In this document: piece by piece, positions 34,446-43,100 of the stretch
How positions within the stretch are numbered: position 1 is the first letter of the stretch
How the letters are laid out: the number at the start of each line of letters is the position of its first letter
Source of the DNA: JBBDIJ01 sp040880485
GTDB lineage: Bacteria > Bacteroidota > Rhodothermia > Balneolales > Balneolaceae
Reading direction: 5' to 3'
Length of the DNA: 64,000 nucleotides
Assembly (NCBI GenBank): GCA_040880485.1
Contig: JBBDIJ010000016.1
Coordinates: 21,777-85,776, forward strand
Made by a program: the position numbers and the translations under genes
The notes under the pieces: generated by a model
Database searches by the model: none
Told to the model about the DNA's origin: nothing
Seen by the model: only the letters and a program-made list of their open reading frames with translations

Positions 34446-35156
34446 TTAGGCGTCCACATCACTTTTCGGAGGAACAACTTGTTTCCCTTCTCTCAGTGCG
34501 ATCAGAGAGTCGAGTAATGTTACCGCACCCTCTTCCATCTCCACAATCAAACGATCGATCTTGGACACACAGTAGTTGTATCCAACCTGAAGGATAATAC
34601 CAGCCATAAGACCACCGGCAGTAGTAAGAAGTGCAACTTTAATACCTCCGGCCACAATACTCGGAGAAATATCCGCCGCAGCTTCAATAGCGTCAAACGC
34701 CTCAATCATTCCCACAACCGTTCCAAGAAACCCGAGTAGCGGTGCAATTGCAATGAACAGAGATAACCAGACAAGTCCACGTTCGAGAAAACTCATCTCG
34801 ATAGACCCATAGGTAGATATCGCCTTCTCAGCCGATTCCATCCCCTCGTCGGCTCGCATCAGGCCAGCCTGAAATACCGAAGCGACCGGACCGCGTGTTT
34901 TGGAGCAGAGTTCAGTGGCCGCGTTGATTCCACCATCCTGAAGAGCTTCCTGAACCTCAACAATGAATTTACGTGTATTAATATCCGCCAGGTTCAGCGT
35001 AATAATTCTTTCGAGAAAAATGGCCAGCCCGAGTATGAGGGCGATCAGTACCGGCCACATCCAGTCCCCGCCTTCATTGAATCTTTCGACTATTACGTTG
35101 AAAAAACCTTCATCAGCTCCGGCCTGAAGCAAAAAGAGAGCCATTGATGACATCAT
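34446..35156 (-). CDS. exbB: MotA/TolQ/ExbB proton channel protein
   Basis: A 236-residue protein with the three helices of the family: one near residues 35-52 and two in the C-terminal half (IAIAPLLGFLGTVVGMIEAF and the GGIKVALLTTAGGLMAGI region) that carry the conserved channel motifs. With the ExbD copies downstream it forms the proton-driven motor that powers TonB receptors or a Tol-Pal system. It is the first gene of a run reading exbB, small membrane protein, exbD, exbD, ThiL-like. The 215 bases upstream are AT-rich and gene-free. Confidence 0.9.
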   Translation of the reverse strand: MMSSMALFLLQAGADEGFFNVIVERFNEGGDWMWPVLIALILGLAIFLERIITLNLADINTRKFIVEVQEALQDGGINAATELCSKTRGPVASVFQAGLMRADEGMESAEKAISTYGSIEMSFLERGLVWLSLFIAIAPLLGFLGTVVGMIEAFDAIEAAADISPSIVAGGIKVALLTTAGGLMAGIILQVGYNYCVSKIDRLIVEMEEGAVTLLDSLIALREGKQVVPPKSDVDA

Positions 35157-35371
35157 AGAGTACTCCGCTTAGATATGTTGATTGTTTAAAGGGCTAAAAA
35201 GGAAAGCAAAATGATAGATCATTTCAAACTAAATGTCAAAGTTCCCCGCCCATCAGGTGCTATTCTAATGAAAAGGTTTGTAAAACTCAACTACATATAT
35301 ACTATTTTGTCTGATAAAGACAGAATTTTACTTTTTTTCCCTAAAGTGACCAGGCCAGCAACCGAAAGCAC
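35157..35371. other. AT-rich gene-free stretch upstream of exbB
   Basis: 215 bases with no convincing gene between the exbB start and the stop of the DsbD-alpha-like gene; both genes read on the reverse strand. It probably holds the exbB promoter, but no perfect TAnnTTTG match was found on that strand. Confidence 0.5.
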
Positions 35372-36031
35372 TCATCTATCGGAGCGGAACGTAGCTCTTC
35401 TTCTGAATATCAGAATAAGAACCAGCGCAATGGCCATTAACAAAAAAACATGAAAAAGTTGAGGAGTTGAACCACCTTCAGGAAACCCGGTATAAATATC
35501 TTCACCGGCCGGCAGGAATGCAACTACAGAGGAGACCTGAATATGTGTTGGTGCCAGACAGGAGATATCATCACAAGCCTGGAACCTGACTTCTGTACCA
35601 ATCAGATGCTCACCATTCAGTTCCGGGTGAATAGCGAGTGGAATTTCGAAGTAAGCTTCTCCGGAGTGAAGGCCCAGCTCTACACCAAAATTGGGATCAT
35701 ATTTTACCCGGGGGGGCGATTCCAGAATGGGACCCGTAATAAGAAGCGAATCCCGGGCTGGTTCAAACCGGGTGGGTATCGGGCCGTCATCCGGATGGTT
35801 ATCGATCGAATAGAGATACCACCCTTCTTCTATCTCGGCGCGAACGACCATGGTAAAAGGGGTGCCGGCCTGAACTGAATCCGATACACTGATGAGGGAG
35901 AATGATACAGGATCCGGCATCTCCTGAGCGAGTGCGGAACCCGCCATGGCCAATAAAAGGATGGGTATCGAAGCGATACGCACAGCCTCTCCGAGGTGGT
36001 TGTTGAGATACATCGAACAGGTGAGGATCAA
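35372..36031 (-). CDS. Stand-alone DsbD-alpha-like protein with C-terminal anchor
   Basis: A 219-residue protein with a signal peptide (cleavage near GSALAQ, 36), an immunoglobulin-like fold matching the N-terminal domain of the thiol reductase DsbD, and a C-terminal membrane helix (about 192-210) with a basic tail. The DsbD-alpha cysteine pair is present as QACDDISC (C153, C158). The transmembrane electron-transfer and thioredoxin domains of full DsbD are absent, so an electron source must be separate. Its ATG overlaps the rplI stop codon, coupling it to a ribosomal protein operon, an unexpected neighbour. Confidence 0.75.
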   Translation of the reverse strand: MILTCSMYLNNHLGEAVRIASIPILLLAMAGSALAQEMPDPVSFSLISVSDSVQAGTPFTMVVRAEIEEGWYLYSIDNHPDDGPIPTRFEPARDSLLITGPILESPPRVKYDPNFGVELGLHSGEAYFEIPLAIHPELNGEHLIGTEVRFQACDDISCLAPTHIQVSSVVAFLPAGEDIYTGFPEGGSTPQLFHVFLLMAIALVLILIFRRRATFRSDR

Positions 36032-36474
36032 TCCTCTTTAACGACCCAAATTTTTACTTTGGGCTTCAGCTCGCTAATCAATTCAACTGTCGCTGTGTAC
36101 TCTCCCAGAGATTTGACATCCTGGTCCAGAGAGATTTTCCGTCTATCAACCACAATCTCCTTCTCCTGGAGTGCTTCGGCAATTTGAATCGTTGTAACCG
36201 TTCCGTGAATTTTGTCATCCTCTCCGGCGGTCACTGAAATGGTGATGGACGTCGCTTCAATCTTCTCTGCAAGCTCTTTCGCTGCTTCGACAGTAAGCTC
36301 GGCTCTCAATTTTGCTTCACGACGCATACGTTCAATATCCTTGAGAGCTCCGGCAGTTGCCAGGACAGCTTTGGATCGTGGAATCAGAAAGTTTCTTCCG
36401 TAGCCCGGTTTCACATCTACCACTTCGCCTGCGTTACCCAGCTTCTCGATATCTTCTTTTAAAATTACCTTCAT
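36028..36474 (-). CDS. rplI: 50S ribosomal protein L9
   Basis: A 148-residue L9: N-terminal 23S rRNA-binding domain MKVILKEDIEKLGNAGEVVDVKPGYGRNFLIP, the long connecting helix, and a C-terminal domain. Starting at MKVILK (36474) rather than 36489 matches the universal L9 start. Third of rpsF-rpsR-rplI, with the DsbD-alpha-like gene overlapping its stop. Confidence 0.96.
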   Translation of the reverse strand: MKVILKEDIEKLGNAGEVVDVKPGYGRNFLIPRSKAVLATAGALKDIERMRREAKLRAELTVEAAKELAEKIEATSITISVTAGEDDKIHGTVTTIQIAEALQEKEIVVDRRKISLDQDVKSLGEYTATVELISELKPKVKIWVVKED

Positions 36475-36566
36475 GGCTGCATTATTCATTTCGTGTATCT
36501 GGTTCCTGTTCTGTCGGCCATCCTGATTTCAAAAACTGACCGAAGACCATCAGAAAACAGCAGATT

Positions 36567-36818
36567 CTATCTTACGTTTTCGGCTACATAGGGAATCAAG
36601 GCCATGAAACGCGCTCTTCGGACAGCTCTGGACAGCTGACGCTGAAACCTGGCACTGGTACCTGTAACGCGGCGAGGCAAAATTTTTCCCTGATCATTCA
36701 GAAACCTCTGCAAAGTCTCGGTGTCTTTATAGTCGATGTAGACAAAACCGGCTTTGGTAAATTTACACTCTTTGGTTCTGAGATTCCCTTTCTTCGGATG
36801 TGACGGATTCTTGATCAT
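36567..36818 (-). CDS. rpsR: 30S ribosomal protein S18
   Basis: An 83-residue S18 with the core VDYKDTETLQRFLNDQGKILPRRVTGTSARFQRQLSRAVRRARFMALIPY (signature residues given by their first and last groups: DYKDTE, PRRVTGTS, ARFMALIPY). It binds S6 in the 30S platform. It lies 14 bases after rpsF and 92 bases before rplI. Confidence 0.96.
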   Translation of the reverse strand: MIKNPSHPKKGNLRTKECKFTKAGFVYIDYKDTETLQRFLNDQGKILPRRVTGTSARFQRQLSRAVRRARFMALIPYVAENVR

Positions 36819-36832
36819 GATATAATCTCCTC

Positions 36833-37216
36833 TTAATCTTCGTTATCTTCTTCAGATTCTTCAACGTCTTCAAAAATGGTAGGCACTTCACCTTTTTTCT
36901 TCATCTCCTGGTGCTTCAACATTTTGGGGTCGAGTTTAAGCGTCAGGTAGCGCATCACATCATCATGAAGGCGCATGGCACGCTCCAGCTTTTGGATTGC
37001 ATCGGCTGGTGCAGTGAACCAGACATTTACATAGTATCCATTGCCCTTACCATCGATGTCATAGGCGAATTTGCGTAGACCCCAATCATCGGTCTCCCCG
37101 ATTTCACCTCCATTCTCTTCGATCAGACTATTGATATGGGCCTTGAGCTCGTTGCACTTTTCGTCTTCAAGGACAGGATTTAGTATATAGAGAAGTTCGT
37201 ATGGGAATTTTTTCAT
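36833..37216 (-). CDS. rpsF: 30S ribosomal protein S6
   Basis: A 127-residue S6 beginning MKKFPYELLYILNP with the typical GLRKFAYDIDGKGNGYYVNVWF strand and an acidic C-terminal tail. The frame is open to 37261, but the ATG at 37214-37216 fits the family start. First gene of the rpsF-rpsR-rplI operon, preceded by two hairpins that may bind S6:S18. Confidence 0.95.
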   Translation of the reverse strand: MKKFPYELLYILNPVLEDEKCNELKAHINSLIEENGGEIGETDDWGLRKFAYDIDGKGNGYYVNVWFTAPADAIQKLERAMRLHDDVMRYLTLKLDPKMLKHQEMKKKGEVPTIFEDVEESEEDNED

Positions 37217-37235
37217 CTTCAGTTTTTCTGTGGTT

Positions 37236-37286
37236 GTTATCCATAGTGTGATAACAGTCACCCTGCGATACAGGCCGTATCACGGG
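37236..37286 (-). promoter_or_regulatory. Two leader hairpins upstream of rpsF
   Basis: In the rpsF leader, GTTATC/GATAAC (37236-37255) and a longer stem CCC..GATAC/GTATC..GGG (37261-37286) form consecutive hairpins. rpsF leaders of many bacteria carry an S6:S18-binding element for autoregulation; the exact consensus could not be confirmed here. Confidence 0.35.
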
Positions 37287-37307
37287 CAACAGAGTTAAGA
37301 AAGATAA

Positions 37308-37320
37308 AGACCCCCGGTCT
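37308..37320 (-). terminator. Possible terminator after nuoN
   Basis: On the reverse strand AGACC-GGG-GGTCT is followed by TTATCTTTCTT, 38 bases past the nuoN stop. The stem is only five bases, so it is a weak candidate. Confidence 0.35.
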
Positions 37321-37357
37321 CTAATCCAACACGATTCTGAAAAGGGTCTATATGCAA

Positions 37358-38797
37358 CTAGCTGTGGTAGAACGAGTGAATAAGCTCTGCAAGACTGGCG
37401 CCTGGCAGTATTGGTTCAATCCCGTACCAGAGGGTCATCACTCCCAGAACAAGCAAAGTGACTAGCAAAAGTCGACCGGGTACAGGCAGTGAGTACTCTT
37501 TGTGGGCGGGGCGAAAGTAGAGAAAGACCATCACTCTCAGATAGTAATAGACACTTGCCGCACTGGCAAGTACACCAACCAGCGCCAATGTAACAAGCCC
37601 AGCATTAATCGCAGCGGCAAAGACATAGTATTTGGCAAGAAAACCGGCGAAGGGTGGTATCCCGATCAGGGAGAAGAGAAAAATTGTTAAGAGCACTCCC
37701 ATTACCGGTTGCTTGTATCCAAGCCCGGCATAGTTGTTTACATCAGTAAAATCGAGACCTTTTTGCCGCTCATACCAGGCGATCACTCCAAAAGCCCCAA
37801 TATTCATGACTGTATAAGCGAACAGATAGTAGAGCACACCCGCATAACCCTCGGGGGTTCCGGCGGCCAGGCCTACAAGTAGATAACCGGCATGTGCAAT
37901 ACTGGAGTAGGCAAGCATTCTCTTTACGTTGTCCTGAACCAGTGCAATCAGGTTCCCAACAATCATCGTCAGTATGGCGATCACTTGCAGTACTGCCCCC
38001 CACTCCACCCCTTCGGCAACGGGCATCATCCGGCTGAGCACCAGAACGAGTGCTACAAATGCGGCCGCCTTGGAGGCCGTTGCGAAAAATGCAGTAATCG
38101 GTGTCGGAGCCGCCTGATACACATCCGGAGCCCACATATGAAAAGGAACTACAGATATTTTAAAGAAAAAACCGGTAAGCAGCAGTGCTGATCCCCCAAG
38201 AAAAAGAGGTGTCGCTTCAGCTGCAGAGGCGATTCCCTCGAAAGATGTAGTGCCTGTCGCACCATAAATAAGAGCGATCCCATACAGAAGGAACCCGGCA
38301 GAAAACGCGCCCAGCAGAAAATATTTCAGTGACCCTTCTGCACTGGTTCTCTCCTCTTTCAGAAGCCCTGTAAGAACATAAAGACAGATCGACATCGTCT
38401 CAAGTGCCACAAAAAGCATGATCAGATTGTTTGAAGCGGCCAGCCCGGCCATACCCGCTGTCGCAAAGAGTATCATACCATACACTTCTCCCTGACTGTA
38501 CCCAAATCTTTTGAGGTACCCTCTTGCAATCAGAATAGAAAAGAGCGATCCCAGTGTGACCACAAATACACCAAATGCGGCTACTCCGCCATAAGAGATC
38601 ATCCCGCTAAAAGAGGTTCCGACCGGACCAAATAGATCACGTATCGAAAATAGCAGCGCTATAAACAGAGCAAATACCGTGATACCATAGATGGTTCCCT
38701 CTCTTCTGTGAAATGCCTCCAAAAGCACTACAACCAGGCCGGCCAGAGCAACAATCGAACCGGGTAGAAATGTATTTAAATCGTAAAGGTAGCTCAT
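37358..38797 (-). CDS. nuoN: NADH-quinone oxidoreductase subunit N
   Basis: A 479-residue antiporter-like membrane subunit of complex I. The family motifs LIMLFVALETMSICLYVLTG (conserved membrane Glu) and VVPFHMWAPDVYQAAPTPITAF with a following Lys are present, as is the mid-helix DNVKRMLAYSSIAHAGY. The ATG at 38797 has an AGGA ribosome binding site and is preferred over the TTG two codons upstream. It follows phhB with a 2-base gap and ends the reverse-strand nuoL-M-phhB-N run. Confidence 0.95.
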   Translation of the reverse strand: MSYLYDLNTFLPGSIVALAGLVVVLLEAFHRREGTIYGITVFALFIALLFSIRDLFGPVGTSFSGMISYGGVAAFGVFVVTLGSLFSILIARGYLKRFGYSQGEVYGMILFATAGMAGLAASNNLIMLFVALETMSICLYVLTGLLKEERTSAEGSLKYFLLGAFSAGFLLYGIALIYGATGTTSFEGIASAAEATPLFLGGSALLLTGFFFKISVVPFHMWAPDVYQAAPTPITAFFATASKAAAFVALVLVLSRMMPVAEGVEWGAVLQVIAILTMIVGNLIALVQDNVKRMLAYSSIAHAGYLLVGLAAGTPEGYAGVLYYLFAYTVMNIGAFGVIAWYERQKGLDFTDVNNYAGLGYKQPVMGVLLTIFLFSLIGIPPFAGFLAKYYVFAAAINAGLVTLALVGVLASAASVYYYLRVMVFLYFRPAHKEYSLPVPGRLLLVTLLVLGVMTLWYGIEPILPGASLAELIHSFYHS

Positions 38798-38799
38798 GT

Positions 38800-39093
38800 T
38801 CAAATCCTGCTAAATACTTGATCAATCGATTTGGCAAGCCGAATATCCTTTTCGGTAACACTGTTTCCGGCATCGTGGGTTGCCAACGAGATTTTTACAC
38901 GGTTGAAAACATTCATCAGCTCAGGGTGATGCTTCTGCTCTTCCGCTTCAAATCCGATACGTACTATAAATGCGAGAGCCTCTCTGAAATCGTCGAACTC
39001 AAATTCCCTTTTTAACTTTCCCCCATCATGGATCCAGCCCTTCAGATTGCTCTTCAGTTGATCATTAATGGTCTTTTCGTCAAGTGGTTCCAT
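38800..39093 (-). CDS. phhB: Pterin-4a-carbinolamine dehydratase
   Basis: A 97-residue PCD/DCoH-family protein that dehydrates 4a-hydroxytetrahydropterin to regenerate the cofactor of aromatic amino acid hydroxylases. The diagnostic KHHPEL active-site motif is at about 53-58, inside the usual helix-strand pattern (FEFDDFREALAFIVRIG). Starting at 39093 avoids overlap with nuoM and fits the family. It is wedged between nuoM and nuoN, an unexpected place. No phenylalanine hydroxylase gene is in the window. Confidence 0.9.
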   Translation of the reverse strand: MEPLDEKTINDQLKSNLKGWIHDGGKLKREFEFDDFREALAFIVRIGFEAEEQKHHPELMNVFNRVKISLATHDAGNSVTEKDIRLAKSIDQVFSRI

Positions 39094-39115
39094 AAGTCGG
39101 ATACTGGGTTCCGGT

Positions 39116-40732
39116 TCAGTTCGAAGTACGATCGGCAATTTCCACGCTGTAAGATTCCCCGAGGTCGTAAAAACGTACAGCCCACTCCGGCAACTCTCTT
39201 TCGTGAGAATCCTGAAGTACGGACAATCTCTTCTGTTCAGTCAGAGTGATGTGCTCCTCTACCCATCCCTCCGAATACCTTGTAAAATCTTCGGACCGGA
39301 TTCCGATCCAGACCATAAACAGAATCAACGGAAGCAGCAATCCTATTTCGCGTAAATTGAGATCTTTCAATCGCCGATTCTCTTCATGCTTTATCTCACC
39401 CAGCATGACTCTCTCATACATCCACAACATGTAAACTGCTGCAAGAATGACTCCTGTTGCTGCGAGAACGGCGTATACAATGTGGTTATAGCTCTCGGAA
39501 AGAAAGGAGCCTGTAAGAATCATAAACTCTCCTATAAATCCGTTCAGTCCCGGCAACCCTATCGAAGCAAGTGTCGAAACAAGAAGTACAACTGCAAATA
39601 CCGGCATTACCTTTGCAATTCCTCCAAAATCCTTAATCAGGCGTGTATGTCTGCGATCGTAGAGCATACCAACGATCAAAAAGAGAGCTCCGGTAGACAG
39701 GCCATGATTGACCATTTGGATAATCGCTCCCTGAACTGCAACGGTATTGAATGCGAAAATGCCCAACACAACAAAACCGAGGTGACTGACGGATGAGTAG
39801 GCGACCAGCTTCTTTACATCCTTCTGAACCATTGCCACCAGTGCTCCGTAGATGATGCCGATTATAGCCAGAATAGCAAAAATGGGGGCGAATTCAACAA
39901 ATGCGTTAGGGAATATTGGCATACATATTCTGACCAGCCCATAAGTCCCCATCTTCAACATGATGGCAGCAAGAACCACGGAACCTGCGGTAGGGGCTTC
40001 GGTATGTGCATGAGGAAGCCAGGTGTGAAACGGAAAAAGTGGCACCTTGATACAGAAAGCGAGAGCAAATGCGAGAAAGAGCCAGGTCTGTTCGATCAGG
40101 CCGATTTGATACCCTTCCCCGGAGATAAATCTCCAGTCTGAAGTGAAGAGTAAATCTGCATGAGCTGCCCCTGCGTGAAACCCGAGATAGATGAGCGCTA
40201 CCAGCATGATCAAGGAGCCGAGCAGCGTGTAGATAAAGAATTTGACCGTTGCACGAATTCGATCTGAACCACCCCAGATACCAATTAAAAAGTACATTGG
40301 AATGAGCGAAAGCTCGAAAAACACATAAAACACAACCAGGTCCAGTGCAGCAAATACCCCAAGTGAAGCGGTCTGTAACAGGAGTAGCATGGAGTAGTAT
40401 CCCTTTATATGCCTGGTCACTGAATTCCATGATGAGAGAATGACAACCGGCCCAAACAGTGTGGTTAACATGAAGAGAAGCAGGCTGAGTCCGTCCAGAC
40501 CCATCAAATATTTAATATCATAGCCCGGGAGAATGGACGCGCCTTCCGTCAGATAGTGAGGGACAGCCGAAGCAGCAATGTCGAATTGAAAAAGCAGGGG
40601 CAGTGAGAGAAAGAAAGTAGCCGTTGTTGCAATGAGCCCGCTCCACTTCACTACATCGTCTCTGCGGGACAACAGGACGGCTGCCACTCCCAGGAGCGGC
40701 AAAAAAATGACTATTTGCAGTAGTATTTCCAT
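39116..40732 (-). CDS. nuoM: NADH-quinone oxidoreductase subunit M
   Basis: A 538-residue proton-pumping subunit of complex I with about 14 helices. Visible motifs: LVVFYVFFELSLIPMYFLIG with the TM5 glutamate, IKVPLFPFHTWLPHAHTEAPTAGSV with the TM7 lysine, and KKLVAYSSVSHLGFVVLG. The C-terminus carries a charged tail of about 60 residues. The ATG at 40732 is preferred to an upstream TTG. Confidence 0.95.
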   Translation of the reverse strand: MEILLQIVIFLPLLGVAAVLLSRRDDVVKWSGLIATTATFFLSLPLLFQFDIAASAVPHYLTEGASILPGYDIKYLMGLDGLSLLLFMLTTLFGPVVILSSWNSVTRHIKGYYSMLLLLQTASLGVFAALDLVVFYVFFELSLIPMYFLIGIWGGSDRIRATVKFFIYTLLGSLIMLVALIYLGFHAGAAHADLLFTSDWRFISGEGYQIGLIEQTWLFLAFALAFCIKVPLFPFHTWLPHAHTEAPTAGSVVLAAIMLKMGTYGLVRICMPIFPNAFVEFAPIFAILAIIGIIYGALVAMVQKDVKKLVAYSSVSHLGFVVLGIFAFNTVAVQGAIIQMVNHGLSTGALFLIVGMLYDRRHTRLIKDFGGIAKVMPVFAVVLLVSTLASIGLPGLNGFIGEFMILTGSFLSESYNHIVYAVLAATGVILAAVYMLWMYERVMLGEIKHEENRRLKDLNLREIGLLLPLILFMVWIGIRSEDFTRYSEGWVEEHITLTEQKRLSVLQDSHERELPEWAVRFYDLGESYSVEIADRTSN

Positions 40733-40815
40733 TCGAATCAACTTCTTGAGTACTCAAAAGGTTTGCCACGCTCCATTACAACAAAGCATGGCGGTGCGGG
40801 TCCAATCAAAAGCTA

Positions 40816-42837
40816 TCAGAACAACATCATCCCGAGAACAAGAATGACACCGATTATCAGATAGAGTGCATAGCTTGTAGCCACGCCGGACTGTATGTAC
40901 CGAAACAGAGAACCGAACAGATGGACGATACCGGCAACCGAATTCACAACCCCATCTACCACTTTCATATCAAACACAGCCAGGACACGATCTGAAAATC
41001 GGACAACCGGCCTGACAATAACACCTTCATAGACTTCATCGAAGTTGTACTTCTCCTGCCAGATCCGATAAAATGCACCGAAACGCGCCTCTATTCTACG
41101 GTCCGAATCCTCCTGCCTGCCTGTAGCATACATCCGCCAGGCTAACCAGATAGCGGAGATGGCAATCGCTACTGCTACAAACATAAGTAGCCACTCCGTT
41201 GCCTTCCCCATCACAATCGGGAAATCGGCAGCAATTGAGCCCAACCAGGTGTGAAGCAGGTTCACATTCGCAGATTGTCCGGTAAACGTCTCGATAATAA
41301 AATTCGGGATTCCCAAAAACCCGCCGAATATAGCAGCGATGGCGAGAATCCAGAGCGGAATGGTCATCAGAGATGGACTTTCATGCAGAAAACGATCTGC
41401 TCCTGACGCCTCCTTGAATTTCTTCACCAGTTTGAACTCCCCGTGGAACGTAGAGAATGTGAGGCGAAACATGTAGAAAGCGGTCAAAAATGCTGTTACC
41501 ATCCCCACACCCCAGAGCATAAAGTAGAGGCCGCCAGCATACTCTCCGAGTCCTGCACTAAATACGTGCATCAAAATCTCATCCTTGGAGAAAAATCCTG
41601 CGAGCGGTGGAACACCTGCAATCGCAATGGTCGCAATCAAAAATGTCTTGTAGGTAGATGGCATATATTTTTTCAGGCCACCCATATTCCTCATATCCTG
41701 AGGGTCAAAATCGACCTCTTTCCCCTCACTTTTCAATTTTGCCCCGACGTGCTCCATCGTGTGAATCACCGATCCGGAGCCCAGAAAGAGACAAGCCTTG
41801 AAAAATGCGTGTGTGACGACATGAAACATCGCGGCAGTAAACCCTCCCGCTCCAAGCGCCAGAAACATGTACCCGAGCTGGGATACAGTTGAATAGGCAA
41901 GAACCCTCTTAATGTCGTTTTGAGTAATCGCAATGGTCGCAGCTACTATAGCTGTCAACGCTCCAACCAATGCAACTATCATCATTACTTCTGGAGTCAG
42001 GACATACATCTCCGACATCCGGGTGATCAAATAGATACCGGAGGTAACCATCGTTGCAGCGTGAATGAGTGCCGAGACCGGTGTGGGGCCTGCCATCGCA
42101 TCAGGCAGCCATACAAAAAGGGGAATTTGAGCACTTTTACCGGTTGCACCAACCAACATCAGAAGGCCGATCCAGAAGAGCCCTTCCGAGGAAAATAGAG
42201 CCAGGTTACTCAGAATCACATCGAAGTCGAGACTGCCTGTAACACGAAAAATCATAAATATGGCAATCAGAAATGCGAAATCACCGACCCTGTTGTAGAG
42301 GAATGCCTTCTTCGCCGCCACAGACTTCATAATATCTGTATACCAAAACCCGATGAGCAGATAAGAGCAGAGCCCTACACCTTCCCAGCCAAGAAAGAGC
42401 AGCAGCAGATTGTTGCCCAATACCAGATTGAGCATGGCGAAGATGAAGAGATTCAGGTAGGCAAAAAACTTCCAGTAGCCGGAATCATGCGCCATATACC
42501 CCATTGAATAGAGGTGAATAAGCGCACCTACTCCGGTAACCACCAGCGCCATAACCAGAGAGAGTTGATCGATACGATAGGCAATATCGACCGTCAGCGA
42601 GCCTGCGTCGATCCAGTTGAAGAGGGTGATAACGCTGGCAGCCGCATCATAGCTGTAGTTTAGAAAGAGGTAGCAGGAGATGAAGAAGGGCACAAACACC
42701 ACAGCATTAGCTATAATGCCGATCAGCGTTTTCTTCTTTCTATAGCTTTCGGAAAATAGCCCCAGTATCCCGTTGACAAAAAAGCCGGCCAATGGCAGCC
42801 CGATGATCAGGCTGACGAGCGCTGTAGGTGAATCCAT
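40816..42837 (-). CDS. nuoL: NADH-quinone oxidoreductase subunit L
   Basis: A 673-residue complex I subunit with a full set of about 16 helices and the lateral C-terminal helix. Motifs: LLLLFLGWEGVGLCSYLLIGFWY (TM5 Glu), KSAQIPLFVWLPDAMAGPTPVSALIHAATMV (TM7 Lys) and DIKRVLAYSTVSQLGYM. It is the first gene of the nuoL-M-phhB-N run. Directly upstream, in the opposite direction, begins the Mrp operon that separates it from nuoK. Confidence 0.96.
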   Translation of the reverse strand: MDSPTALVSLIIGLPLAGFFVNGILGLFSESYRKKKTLIGIIANAVVFVPFFISCYLFLNYSYDAAASVITLFNWIDAGSLTVDIAYRIDQLSLVMALVVTGVGALIHLYSMGYMAHDSGYWKFFAYLNLFIFAMLNLVLGNNLLLLFLGWEGVGLCSYLLIGFWYTDIMKSVAAKKAFLYNRVGDFAFLIAIFMIFRVTGSLDFDVILSNLALFSSEGLFWIGLLMLVGATGKSAQIPLFVWLPDAMAGPTPVSALIHAATMVTSGIYLITRMSEMYVLTPEVMMIVALVGALTAIVAATIAITQNDIKRVLAYSTVSQLGYMFLALGAGGFTAAMFHVVTHAFFKACLFLGSGSVIHTMEHVGAKLKSEGKEVDFDPQDMRNMGGLKKYMPSTYKTFLIATIAIAGVPPLAGFFSKDEILMHVFSAGLGEYAGGLYFMLWGVGMVTAFLTAFYMFRLTFSTFHGEFKLVKKFKEASGADRFLHESPSLMTIPLWILAIAAIFGGFLGIPNFIIETFTGQSANVNLLHTWLGSIAADFPIVMGKATEWLLMFVAVAIAISAIWLAWRMYATGRQEDSDRRIEARFGAFYRIWQEKYNFDEVYEGVIVRPVVRFSDRVLAVFDMKVVDGVVNSVAGIVHLFGSLFRYIQSGVATSYALYLIIGVILVLGMMLF

Positions 42838-42873
42838 CCGGTGGTTACGTTAGTGCATTGACTTCAGAGATCG

Positions 42874-42881
42874 CAAAGATA
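42874..42881 (-). promoter_or_regulatory. Putative -7 box of the nuoL promoter
   Basis: The reverse strand reads TATCTTTG, a perfect TAnnTTTG match about 37 bases upstream of nuoL, with a weak -33 element (TTTA at 42900-42903, 18 bases away). It indicates that nuoL-M-phhB-N has its own promoter. Confidence 0.45.
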
Positions 42882-43011
42882 CAAAAATCTGTTTCAACGT
42901 AAATGATTTTTCACCCGTCCGACAATCAGGCAGCAGTTTGCAAAGAAAAAAGCGCTCTCTCACATTCGGCTAATTTTAAAAGTTTTACTGTTCTGCAATT
43001 CGCAATTTTTA

Positions 43012-43019
43012 TAAGTTTG
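43012..43019 (+). promoter_or_regulatory. Putative -7 box of the Mrp operon promoter
   Basis: TAAGTTTG is a perfect TAnnTTTG match about 82 bases upstream of the first Mrp gene; the sequence ACTG ending at 42990 could be a weak -33 element with 21-base spacing. It is divergent from the nuoL promoter candidate about 130 bases away. Confidence 0.45.
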
Positions 43020-43100
43020 GAACTTGTTTTCGGATCGAACATCTGCAAACACTTCCTAAAAACACAGAGTTACGGAACGGCGAGCCGACTCGGGCCAGGC

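Noticed and set aside
42903..43100. N-terminal extension of MnhE
   Set aside because: Sequence is not MrpE-like, is AT-rich and contains the promoter candidate; ATG 43101 matches the family.
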